Shown here: piece by piece, positions 1-5,841 of the stretch | Numbering within the stretch: the first letter of the stretch is position 1 | Layout: each line of letters begins with the position of its first letter | Origin: Candidatus Aenigmatarchaeota archaeon | GTDB lineage: Archaea > EX4484-52 > GLR71 | Length of the DNA stretch: 6,769 nucleotides | Direction: 5' to 3' | Assembly: GCA_023134675.1 (NCBI GenBank) | Contig: JAGLUQ010000051.1 | Span: 1-6,769 of the forward strand | The notes under the pieces: model-generated | The model's input: only the letters and a program-made list of their open reading frames with translations | What the model was told of the DNA's origin: nothing | The model's database searches: none | Made by a program: the position numbers and the translations under genes

Positions 1-361
1 ATATTCAAAAAACCATAATCTGGATCTTGAAGGCTATTATATTATAGGCCTACCTCTGGAAACTGACCTTAACATAACAGTAGGCAACTTCAGGCAGTAC
101 TCTCTTGATAATATAGAGATAAATATCACAAATTCAACAGGCACCCTGAGCCGGAACATAACTATACTCGGTCCCGGGATGGAGTCTACGCTGAATTTCT
201 CTTCAGTGTTTTCCGGCTCTGAAAACATAACTGTGCTTATAGATTTCGCGCAGCTTGATTTACCGATTGCTTTCAATACGACACGAAAAGTATTTGAGGT
301 GTTCGAGCTTGAGCTGGGTAAGCAGCAGGACCTTTGGGTAAATCTTGTTGAGAACAGCTGA
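1..361 (+). CDS. C-terminal part of a secreted, sequon-rich surface protein (5' end outside window)
   Basis: The frame is open from base 2 and ends at TGA 359-361, giving about 119 visible residues; the start lies upstream of the window. I do not recognise the family. The visible part alternates hydrophobic and polar residues in a way typical of extracellular beta-sandwich (Ig/CARDB-like) domains and has no membrane segment. It carries seven N-X-S/T sequons (NIT four times, NST, NFS, NTT), the density seen in N-glycosylated archaeal surface proteins. The chain ends in a soluble Asn-Ser rather than a C-terminal anchor, so any anchor must be N-terminal, as in the two prepilin-like proteins downstream. 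It may be a third member of that group, but this cannot be shown from a fragment. An ATG at 179 is internal and not a credible start, because coding character continues unbroken upstream of it. The same frame stays open for 41 more codons after the TGA (see the repeat). Confidence 0.8.
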   Translation, partial: YSKNHNLDLEGYYIIGLPLETDLNITVGNFRQYSLDNIEINITNSTGTLSRNITILGPGMESTLNFSSVFSGSENITVLIDFAQLDLPIAFNTTRKVFEVFELELGKQQDLWVNLVENS

Positions 362-368
362 GATGATA

Positions 369-476
369 AGATATATTATGGGAAGTATTATGAGATATAT
401 TATGAGATATATTATGAGAGATATTATGAGCTGTATTATGAGAAGTATTATGAAATGTATGATAAGAGGCATAATA
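369..476 (+). repeat. 12-bp imperfect tandem repeat, about 7 clear plus 2 degenerate copies
   Basis: Units 369-380, 381-392, 393-404, 405-416, 417-428, 429-440 and 441-452 all end in ATTATG, with AGATATATTATG occurring three times. Units 453-464 and 465-476 are decayed. Written as TATTATGAG plus NNN, nearly all variation falls in the three N bases (ATA, AAG, ATA, ATA, AGA, CTG, AAG, ATG). The array starts eight bases after the stop of the upstream gene and lies upstream of the first prepilin-like gene. The period is a multiple of three, so two forward frames and two reverse frames stay open through it. This explains the antisense ORFs here, which I do not call genes. There are no spacers, so it is not a CRISPR array. 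It could be a slippage-prone spacer, decayed coding sequence, or part of the downstream promoter region. Confidence 0.85.
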
Positions 477-480
477 GATG

Positions 481-491
481 TATTTAATTAA
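481..491 (+). promoter_or_regulatory. Candidate TATA box for the first prepilin-like gene
   Basis: TATTTAATTAA lies between the 12-bp repeat and the ATG at 548. An archaeal TATA box here would place initiation near 507-512, leaving a leader of about 40 bases. The segment GAGTGAT (537-543) resembles the archaeal Shine-Dalgarno GAGGTGAT with one base missing, but sits only 4 bases from the ATG, so ribosome binding is weakly supported. The region is AT-rich, so TATA-like strings also arise by chance, including inside each repeat unit. Confidence 0.3.
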
Positions 492-547
492 GAGGCGACA
501 ATTAATGTCATAGCCTTTAACTAAGAGCAGGCAATGAGTGATATCAG

Positions 548-1795
548 ATGGATAGATGCAAAGCATGCAGGATAAAGGCAGAAAATGCAAAGAAAGGCAT
601 CAGCCCTCTCCTTTCAGGTGTCATATTTACAGCTATAATAATAACGACGACATCCATAATTATGGGTGGCATAATACCGTCCTTAAATGATGTCAGGGAC
701 ACAGTAGTCATTGACAGCATGCAGGAATCTATGAATTATCTGAACCAGTATATAGAGCTTGTTGCTCAGGAAAGTGAGCGTTCACAGAGGGTAGTTCCCC
801 TCTCGTTCAGTAAAGGTACATTCACTATAAATTCAGCAAATACATCTGAAGATGATTATGGTAAATTATATTTTGAGATTGAGACAGATTCTCTGGCAGT
901 ATCTCCAAGAGCATCAAGAAAGATAGGTGATATAACTTTCAGCTCAAACACAAATGTCTCTGCCTGCGCAAATACGACAGATTTCACTCTTGAAAATGAG
1001 CATCTTATAGTCTACATCAAGCGCTCTGGGAATTCAACAGATCATGTGACTATAAACACATCAAAGCTTTTGAAAAACATACATCTCAAAGACACTTCAA
1101 AAACCCTTTTCTCAGGAGTCTCAGATCACGTAAGGTTTAGCATAACAGGCATACCTGAAATGGTAACAGGGTATGTTGATGCAGAAAAGCTTGGAAATGA
1201 CCTTGGCGCAGCAGAGATTATTGCATATCTCAACTATTCCACAATAAAGTATGAGATACATTTCATACTTGAGTCCGGCACAGATTATGTCAAGATCAGG
1301 GTCATAAGCCCTCAGTATTTTGACTGGGTTGAGACCAATGTGGTAAGCACAAATTTCGTGACACCTACATCTGATTTTGACTCTTCAAAAAAACATATAG
1401 TGTCCGCAACCGCAGGCACAGTCCTCGCCATTGTATCGGACAATGACGCGACGACAGGAGATGTGAGTGCATCAAACATGATATATCTAAATCAACCGTT
1501 CAAGATAAACAAGATATATCTTGTGTTCACTCCGGGACAGAAAGGCACAGTCGCAGACAGGATCCATTACATCAACGACGGAACTTTCGAAGATCTGTAC
1601 AGCCCAAGTTTCGGTTTCGGGATAGATACCAAAAACAGGATACGCCTGACACTGGATTATGATTCTATGAGTCTGTATGCGGATGACTCTAAAAACAAGA
1701 CATCAACAAAGCTTCAGGCAGGCACTTATAATCTTCTTGTGAAGAATATGGGTGTTACTGATGGGCGGACTGATGTCCTGATTAAGCTGTTATGA
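548..1795 (+). CDS. Large archaeal type IV prepilin-like surface protein 1
   Basis: This encodes 415 residues. The N-terminus has a 17-residue basic leader ending Lys15-Lys16-Gly17, then Ile-Ser-Pro and one hydrophobic helix (about residues 20-46). This is the class III signal layout of archaeal type IV pilins and resembles the archaeal pilin N-terminal domain (K/R-G-x-S-P followed by a helix). A FlaK/PibD-type peptidase would be expected to cut after Gly17, leaving the helix to pack into a filament or stay in the membrane. The remaining ~365 residues are predicted extracellular and rich in Ser, Thr, Asn and Asp, with seven N-X-S/T sequons (NTS twice, NVS, NTT, NST, NYS, NKT). At 415 residues it is far larger than a typical major pilin, so a minor pilin, adhesin or pseudopilin role is likelier. 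The leader holds Cys4-x-x-Cys7, which is odd. ATG 548 is the only in-frame Met before the signal. It ends in TGA 22 bp before the next gene and is probably co-transcribed with it. The ligand and function are unknown. Confidence 0.85.
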   Translation: MDRCKACRIKAENAKKGISPLLSGVIFTAIIITTTSIIMGGIIPSLNDVRDTVVIDSMQESMNYLNQYIELVAQESERSQRVVPLSFSKGTFTINSANTSEDDYGKLYFEIETDSLAVSPRASRKIGDITFSSNTNVSACANTTDFTLENEHLIVYIKRSGNSTDHVTINTSKLLKNIHLKDTSKTLFSGVSDHVRFSITGIPEMVTGYVDAEKLGNDLGAAEIIAYLNYSTIKYEIHFILESGTDYVKIRVISPQYFDWVETNVVSTNFVTPTSDFDSSKKHIVSATAGTVLAIVSDNDATTGDVSASNMIYLNQPFKINKIYLVFTPGQKGTVADRIHYINDGTFEDLYSPSFGFGIDTKNRIRLTLDYDSMSLYADDSKNKTSTKLQAGTYNLLVKNMGVTDGRTDVLIKLL

Positions 1796-1807
1796 TATAA
1801 GTTTTAA

Positions 1808-1811
1808 AGGT
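1808..1811 (+). promoter_or_regulatory. Short ribosome binding site before prepilin-like gene 2
   Basis: AGGT sits 6 bases before ATG 1818. The match to the 16S 3' end is minimal, but gatD has the same AGGT 9 bases before its ATG, so this may be a usual form in this genome. The 22-bp gap (1796-1817) otherwise holds only AT-rich sequence, with no convincing separate promoter. Confidence 0.4.
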
Positions 1812-1817
1812 ATTTTT

Positions 1818-2981
1818 ATGTCTATTAGAAAAGGACAGATACAGATTGGCAGTATTCTCGCTCTTGTCATATTCATATCTGCTGTTGTATTGACTTTTAT
1901 GGTCGTGCAGTCTGAGCTGATGCCTAAAAAACCATTTGAATCCTCCCTGAAAGCCGAAGCAAAAAATATATATGAAAAGATAGAAGGCAGTCTTTCTGTC
2001 ACCATCTATAAGACTCCTGTATTTGTAGATAATCCTGTGAATGTCAACGATACCCTGATAATAATAAGCTTTACACCATCTCAGGAGATAGACATAAACT
2101 CAATATCTATAACAGATGTTGACGGCAGCCCGATACCCAGTGAGTTCGATAACGGAACAAATACTCTAAGGTGGTACTCTGACCTGAGGAACACCACAGG
2201 AGCAAATCCTCCAAACACCTTTTATCTCACTTATCTTAAAAGCACAGATCTCCCTGCATATATATATGAAGGTCTTGATGTCATAAACGGAACAACAGAC
2301 AAGTATATATCAACCGATGATATAATATTATATTTTGACACCGGCGGCATCAAGGAATTGTCTTACATTTATCATCCATCAACAAGCGCTCCGCAGGAAA
2401 AGGTTCTTACAGATGCAGGCATATCCTTTTCGATAGCAGGATTATTCAATTTCACGAACGGATCTCTTGAAGGAAAAGCCATATATGGAAACACGACAGT
2501 CCGGGTTGTCGCAAACTCCACCAAGTTCTTCATAGACACGAACGAGACAGTCACTTTTGACCTTAAGAATTTCAACGATTTCTACATAGAATCAAACAAT
2601 GACCCTGTCAACAACATAACAATAATTGATTTTTACAATGGTCCTCTTGTTGACCCTTCTGCCAGCGGGCTTGAACGGAGGGGCGCAATCGCCATAATCG
2701 GCAACCTGACAGATTACACGGCAGATATCATCGCAGACACTATAACTGTCAACGCATCTACTTTTGAAGTATATATACATAAAGGGGATTACACCAATGC
2801 ACTGTCCCAATACTATTCATATAACACTACACCTGAGACGCTTCTTGGCGTGACCACCACAATAACAGGTGTCTTTGAGCAGAACTATTTTGATCTTGCT
2901 TCAAAGACAGATGATGAGCTGAAAGAAGAACTTAACATTTCAGGAAAATCATTGCTTATATATTTAAAAGGTTCGGAATAG
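1818..2981 (+). CDS. Large archaeal type IV prepilin-like surface protein 2, heavily sequon-rich
   Basis: This encodes 387 residues. It opens with a six-residue leader (M-S-I-R-K-G), then Gln7-Ile-Gln-Ile-Gly-Ser and a hydrophobic helix at about 11-31. Arg-Lys-Gly followed by Gln is a typical class III prepilin cleavage context, with the expected cut after Gly6. Position +5 is Gly rather than the Glu of bacterial pilins, which is not unusual in archaea. The rest is predicted extracellular, beta-rich and acidic, and carries 14 N-X-S/T sequons, about one per 28 residues. There is no Cys and no second membrane segment. The body does not resemble a fold I can name. Size and context suggest that it and the preceding protein are partners, for instance minor pilins or adhesin subunits of a surface filament. 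No assembly ATPase, platform protein or prepilin peptidase gene lies in this window, so that is inference. ATG 1818 is preferred because the signal starts directly after it. The end of the gene overlaps a candidate gatD promoter. Confidence 0.85.
   Translation: MSIRKGQIQIGSILALVIFISAVVLTFMVVQSELMPKKPFESSLKAEAKNIYEKIEGSLSVTIYKTPVFVDNPVNVNDTLIIISFTPSQEIDINSISITDVDGSPIPSEFDNGTNTLRWYSDLRNTTGANPPNTFYLTYLKSTDLPAYIYEGLDVINGTTDKYISTDDIILYFDTGGIKELSYIYHPSTSAPQEKVLTDAGISFSIAGLFNFTNGSLEGKAIYGNTTVRVVANSTKFFIDTNETVTFDLKNFNDFYIESNNDPVNNITIIDFYNGPLVDPSASGLERRGAIAIIGNLTDYTADIIADTITVNASTFEVYIHKGDYTNALSQYYSYNTTPETLLGVTTTITGVFEQNYFDLASKTDDELKEELNISGKSLLIYLKGSE
2956..2970 (+). promoter_or_regulatory. Candidate TATA box for gatD, inside the end of the preceding gene
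   Basis: The string TTATATATTTAAAAG (2956-2970) is a good archaeal TATA-like element. It would place initiation near 2985-2993, 13-21 bases before ATG 3006 and close to the AGGT site. It also encodes Leu-Ile-Tyr-Leu-Lys of the upstream protein, so coding alone could explain it. It would let the housekeeping gene gatD be expressed separately from the surface genes, with which it shares no obvious function. Confidence 0.4.
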
Positions 2982-2992
2982 AAAAATTCATA

Positions 2993-2996
2993 AGGT
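2993..2996 (+). promoter_or_regulatory. Ribosome binding site deciding the gatD start
   Basis: AGGT is 9 bases before ATG 3006 but touches the alternative in-frame TTG at 2997. The spacing supports ATG 3006 as the start. The extra three residues from TTG would add nothing recognisable. Confidence 0.45.
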
Positions 2997-3005
2997 TTGA
3001 TATTT

Positions 3006-4376
3006 ATGTATGCTGGAAAACTGAAAAAAACTCTTGAAGCGAAAGGCATCAATATAGGTACAAGGATTGCGGTGGCAGACGGAAAGATAAAGATTGAAGG
3101 CATTCTTATGCCCGGGACAGACGACAGCGCAGAAGACATATTAACGCTCAAACTGGACAGCGGATACAACACAGGCATCCTTGTGGCTGAAAATACAGCA
3201 ATATCTCTATCTGGAAAAAAGACGCAGGATGACATAATCTCTGAGGAAAAGCTCGAGCTTGGCAAAGCAAAAAGCAAAGGTACCCTTTCCTTTGACACAA
3301 AAAAGCCCAAAACATCCCTTATTGCAACAGGCGGCACAATATCCTCTCGGGTTGACTACAAGACCGGAGCTGTGAACATGCTCATGGAGCCTGAAGAGAT
3401 CCTGAGAACAACACCTGAACTTAAAAACATAATCAACCTTACATCCATCCTTTCGCCTTTCAGGATGGCAAGCGAGGACATGACAATAAAAGAATGGGCA
3501 AAGCTGGCAAAACTCGCGGAGAAAGAACTCAACAGCGGCATAGAAGGATTGATAGTCACCCATGGCACAGACACTCTCCACTATACATCCGCAGCCCTGT
3601 CTTTCATGCTGGAAAATCTTGGAAAGCCGGTAGCTCTTGTAGGTGCCCAGAGATCTCCTGACCGCGCAAGCTTTGACGGCGCCATGAATCTCATATGTGC
3701 AGCAAGATATGCAGCATGTGATGTCGCAGAGGTCGCGGTTGTCATGCACGCGACAATGAACGACGATTACTGCCTTATAAACAGAGGTACGAAAGTGCGG
3801 AAGATGCACACATCCAGAAGGGATGCATTCAGACCAATTAACACGCAACCTATAGGTACAGTATATCCCTGCGGCAAGCTTGACATAATAGACAGCAATC
3901 ACAGGAAAAGAGACAACAGCCTTGATGTCCGGGCAGATTCAAGATTTGAGGCAAAGACTGCGATGATAAACATCCATCCTGGCATAAGCCCTGAAATCCT
4001 TGACTGGCACATAGACAAAGGATACAGGGGCGTAATTCTGCAGACGACAGCTCTGGGTCATGTGCCTATGGAACCTCTGGACAAGAATATGTCCTGGAAA
4101 AAATCATTAGAGCGCGCATCAGATGAAGGTGTCACGATTGTGAGCGCATCCCAGACCTTGTACGGCTCCACTCATCCTCATGTATACCGGAGTGCAGTAG
4201 AGATGGAAAAAAGAGATGTCATCTTTGCTCAGGATATGCTTCCCGAAACTGCATATGTCAAGCTCAGCTGTATCCTTGGAAGGACTCATGATAAGGCCGT
4301 GATAAAAGACCTGATGCTGAAAAACCTTGCAGGCGAGTTTTCAGAAAAAATTCTGCCGCAATCTTTTTTGTATTAA
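3006..4376 (+). CDS. gatD: Glutamyl-tRNA(Gln) amidotransferase subunit D
   Basis: This encodes 456 residues from ATG 3006, near the usual 420-460 for GatD. GatD is the asparaginase-like subunit of archaeal GatDE. It hydrolyses an amide donor (Gln or Asn) and passes ammonia to GatE, which converts Glu-tRNA(Gln) to Gln-tRNA(Gln) in the cytoplasm. Residues about 1-70 form the small N-terminal domain specific to GatD, which sets it apart from plain L-asparaginase. A linker (about 71-100) leads into the asparaginase I fold. The signature motifs are intact: ATGGTI with catalytic Thr111, VTHGTDT with Thr188 and Asp189, and VRKMHTSRRDAF with the catalytic Lys266. The motifs GAQRSPDRASFDGA (213-226), QTTALGHVP and DMLPETAYVKL near the C-terminus are also present. 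It is separated from gatE by a 311-bp gap and two HD-domain genes. Oligo-T tracts at its end suggest that transcription can stop there. Confidence 0.97.
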   Translation: MYAGKLKKTLEAKGINIGTRIAVADGKIKIEGILMPGTDDSAEDILTLKLDSGYNTGILVAENTAISLSGKKTQDDIISEEKLELGKAKSKGTLSFDTKKPKTSLIATGGTISSRVDYKTGAVNMLMEPEEILRTTPELKNIINLTSILSPFRMASEDMTIKEWAKLAKLAEKELNSGIEGLIVTHGTDTLHYTSAALSFMLENLGKPVALVGAQRSPDRASFDGAMNLICAARYAACDVAEVAVVMHATMNDDYCLINRGTKVRKMHTSRRDAFRPINTQPIGTVYPCGKLDIIDSNHRKRDNSLDVRADSRFEAKTAMINIHPGISPEILDWHIDKGYRGVILQTTALGHVPMEPLDKNMSWKKSLERASDEGVTIVSASQTLYGSTHPHVYRSAVEMEKRDVIFAQDMLPETAYVKLSCILGRTHDKAVIKDLMLKNLAGEFSEKILPQSFLY

Positions 4377-4396
4377 TTATATATATCTTGTTTTTA
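4363..4396 (+). terminator. Oligo-T termination region after gatD
   Basis: A T6 run (4364-4369) overlaps the last codons of gatD, and a T5 run (4391-4395) follows within the AT-rich spacer. No GC-rich stem is present. Archaeal RNA polymerase terminates at such U-rich stretches without a hairpin, so termination here is plausible, and the long gap before the next gene agrees with it. Confidence 0.4.
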
Positions 4397-4434
4397 TGTA
4401 TAAGTAAACTTGTATGTTTTATAAAAAAAATAAA

Positions 4435-4446
4435 CAATATGTATTG
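4435..4446. promoter_or_regulatory. Small dyad, possible operator
   Basis: CAATATGTATTG has perfect 5-bp arms (CAATA/TATTG) around a TG centre. The symmetry continues outward as TAAA and TTTA if one extra base is allowed on the right (about 4431-4451). It lies about 18 bases upstream of the TATA-like string at 4464, where an archaeal activator or repressor site could sit. In AT-rich DNA this may be chance. Confidence 0.2.
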
Positions 4447-4675
4447 ATTTAATTCAAAAACAGTTATATTTAGTACTGATTAACACAGAAAACTAATAAA
4501 GACCATAAGGTTTTTATAGATACTCAACTCATTTATTTATACAACTTTTAAAACCCTGGATTTGGTGGGGGGAAAATACAGCATATTCTATCACATTCCC
4601 TCCGCATCCACCCCCAAAACAACCCCAAACCTTTATTTTCTTTCATGCCAAATAATATGCATATGCTTTGCTTAT

Positions 4676-4679
4676 GGTG
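4676..4679 (+). promoter_or_regulatory. Ribosome binding site deciding the HD1 start
   Basis: GGTG, the core of the archaeal Shine-Dalgarno sequence, is 8 bases before ATG 4688. It favours that ATG over the in-frame TTG at 4562 and over the ATG seven codons into the chosen gene (4706). Confidence 0.6.
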
Positions 4680-4687
4680 TTCTGTCT

Positions 4688-5266
4688 ATGGATGATATTG
4701 TGTTAATGACCCGGAATTTCGCTTCAAAAACACTTGGAGATGATATAGTTGACGGTTTCCCTCATGCTTTAAGAGTAAAAAAGAAAGCTCTCGCTCTTGC
4801 AGCAAAGCTGGGCGGCGACATAAAGGTGATAGAGGTATCTGCATATCTCCACGATATCGCCCTTGAAAGCACAAACATATCAACGCATGCGATTGACAGC
4901 GCGAACAATGCAGCAGCTTTCCTGAAAAGCATCAAATGCCCGCAGGATTTGCGTACTGCTGTCCAAAAAATAATCAAGCTGCATGAAAGGGAAAACTGGG
5001 ACCTGTCAGAAAAGCCGAAAACAATTGAGGAAAAGATAATATATGATGCAGAGACCGCAGAAAGCCTGACTACGCTAGGCCTTCTAAGACACATATCTAC
5101 CCTTAAGGATATGAAATATACAAATGAGCAGATAATAAAATCTCTTGATAAGTTTATATCCCAAAACCATGACTCGCTTTTTTTCGATCATACAAAAAAT
5201 ATGGTTGAATACGATTACCGGCTGGTCTCGGAATTCATAAGGGCTGCAAAAAAGGATGTGCTGTAG
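4688..5266 (+). CDS. HD-domain phosphohydrolase-like protein 1
   Basis: This encodes 192 residues from ATG 4688. It is a compact all-helical HD-domain protein with His26, His55-Asp56 (in AYLHDIA), His67, His99 (in KLHERE) and Asp120 (in IYDAET). This H..HD..H..H..D series is the metal-ligand set of HD hydrolases that can hold a two-metal centre. Members of the superfamily hydrolyse phosphate esters of nucleotides, cyclic or oligo-nucleotides and similar compounds; the substrate here cannot be read from the sequence. The HD core takes up about residues 20-140 and the rest is a helical tail, with no partner domain, signal or membrane helix, so it is cytoplasmic. The stop TAG (5264-5266) directly abuts the ATG of a second HD gene with the same motif layout. 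It probably leads an operon ending in gatE. A metal-dependent nucleotidase or housekeeping phosphatase is the likeliest general role. Confidence 0.85.
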   Translation: MDDIVLMTRNFASKTLGDDIVDGFPHALRVKKKALALAAKLGGDIKVIEVSAYLHDIALESTNISTHAIDSANNAAAFLKSIKCPQDLRTAVQKIIKLHERENWDLSEKPKTIEEKIIYDAETAESLTTLGLLRHISTLKDMKYTNEQIIKSLDKFISQNHDSLFFDHTKNMVEYDYRLVSEFIRAAKKDVL

Positions 5267-5836
5267 ATGGAATCTCTCATCTCTGACTATGTAAAAAAGG
5301 CATTGTCGAAAAAACCGGACATCCTTACCCATACATTAAGGGTTGTCGGATACTGCAAAGCTATAGGCAGGACCGAAGATGCAGACATGGATATCCTTAT
5401 ATCTTCAGCATGGCTCCACGACATCTGCTGGTCAAAACTTGACATGTCGCCTGAAAACCTTGCGGTCCACGCAGAAGAATCTGCGAAACTCGCAAAAGAT
5501 GTTCTCAATAAGATGAACATGTCAGACAGGATGGCAGAAAAGATAGTGTCTGCGATATCTGTCCATGAATCGCTTCCGGACAGCCCGTCAATCGAGGCAA
5601 AAATACTTTTTGAAGCAGACCATCTGGATCGCATAGGCGCGGTAGGCATATCAAAGATATTCTCATCCTGGGGTATAAAAGGCGGCCTTGACATAATAAA
5701 CACTAAGATACTTCCGTCAATGGAAGAATGGTTCACTACAAGGAAAGGCTTTGAGCTTGCAAAGGAAAAGATAATTTTTTTAAATCTGTTTGTTGACAAT
5801 TACAATAAGGAGATAATTGAAGCAAACAAGGGCTGA
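5267..5836 (+). CDS. HD-domain phosphohydrolase-like protein 2, tandem paralogue
   Basis: This encodes 189 residues. It starts at the base after the stop of HD1, so translation is likely coupled; GGATGTG at 5253-5259 can serve as a weak ribosome site. Metal ligands are complete: His22 (in LTHTLRV), His51-Asp52 (in AWLHDIC), His68, His100 (in SVHESL) and Asp118 (in FEADHLDRIG). The latter DHLDRIG is closer to the classical HD signature than its counterpart in HD1. The distance from the first His to the HD pair (29 residues) and from the third to the fourth His (32 residues) equals that in HD1, which points to an old duplication, although the sequences are well diverged. Both copies keep all ligands, so neither looks like a dead regulatory partner. 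It is cytoplasmic, with unknown substrate. A two-subunit enzyme formed with HD1 is possible. gatE follows after 5 bp. Confidence 0.87.
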   Translation: MESLISDYVKKALSKKPDILTHTLRVVGYCKAIGRTEDADMDILISSAWLHDICWSKLDMSPENLAVHAEESAKLAKDVLNKMNMSDRMAEKIVSAISVHESLPDSPSIEAKILFEADHLDRIGAVGISKIFSSWGIKGGLDIINTKILPSMEEWFTTRKGFELAKEKIIFLNLFVDNYNKEIIEANKG

Positions 5837-5841
5837 TGCTG

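Larger units (their letters stand above)
4377..4687 (+). other. 311-bp gene-free leader between gatD and the HD genes
   Basis: The longest gap in the window has two parts. Bases 4377-4560 are very AT-rich and contain TATA-like strings at 4464-4472 (TTATATTTA), 4511-4518 (TTTTTATA) and 4534-4541 (TATTTATA), plus a dyad at 4435-4446. Bases 4561-4631 differ sharply: a G6 run (4567-4572) is followed by a C-rich stretch (4598-4631) containing CCACCCCC and CCCC. The G-run and C5 (4611-4615) could pair as a 5-bp stem across a 38-base loop. An in-frame TTG at 4562 would extend the HD1 protein by 42 residues, but that segment has no domain character. I saw no tRNA, C/D box guide RNA or riboswitch. It most likely holds the promoter and a roughly 120-190 base leader for the HD1-HD2-gatE unit. 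Confidence 0.5.

Noticed and set aside
359..361. TGA recoded as an amino acid
   Set aside because: TGA also ends the prepilin-like gene at 1795 and HD2 at 5836, and no gene here has an internal in-frame TGA, so it acts as a normal stop. The readthrough idea would need a local signal that I do not see.
369..476. CRISPR-like array
   Set aside because: The 12-bp units are directly joined with no unique spacers, and no cas gene is near.
273..590. Antisense ORF of about 105 codons with repeated His-Asn-Ile/Thr-Ser
   Set aside because: It is the complement of the 12-bp repeat, which stays open because its period is a multiple of three. It runs through the start of a real gene and has no ribosome site. 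The antisense ORF at 260-472 (Leu-Ile-Ile repeats) is the same effect.
3207..3902. Antisense ORF of 231 codons
   Set aside because: It lies entirely inside gatD, whose sense strand carries all family motifs. The antisense product is rich in Cys, Tyr, Arg and His, with no domain character.
4595..4632. Minus-strand G-quadruplex
   Set aside because: Only three runs of three or more G are present (G4, G5, G3), so a standard four-run quadruplex is not available without using two-base runs.
4562..4687. N-terminal extension of HD1 from a TTG at 4562
   Set aside because: The extra 42 residues are low in charge and rich in Pro, Ser, Thr and Cys, unlike the rest of the protein. The GGTG site fits ATG 4688.
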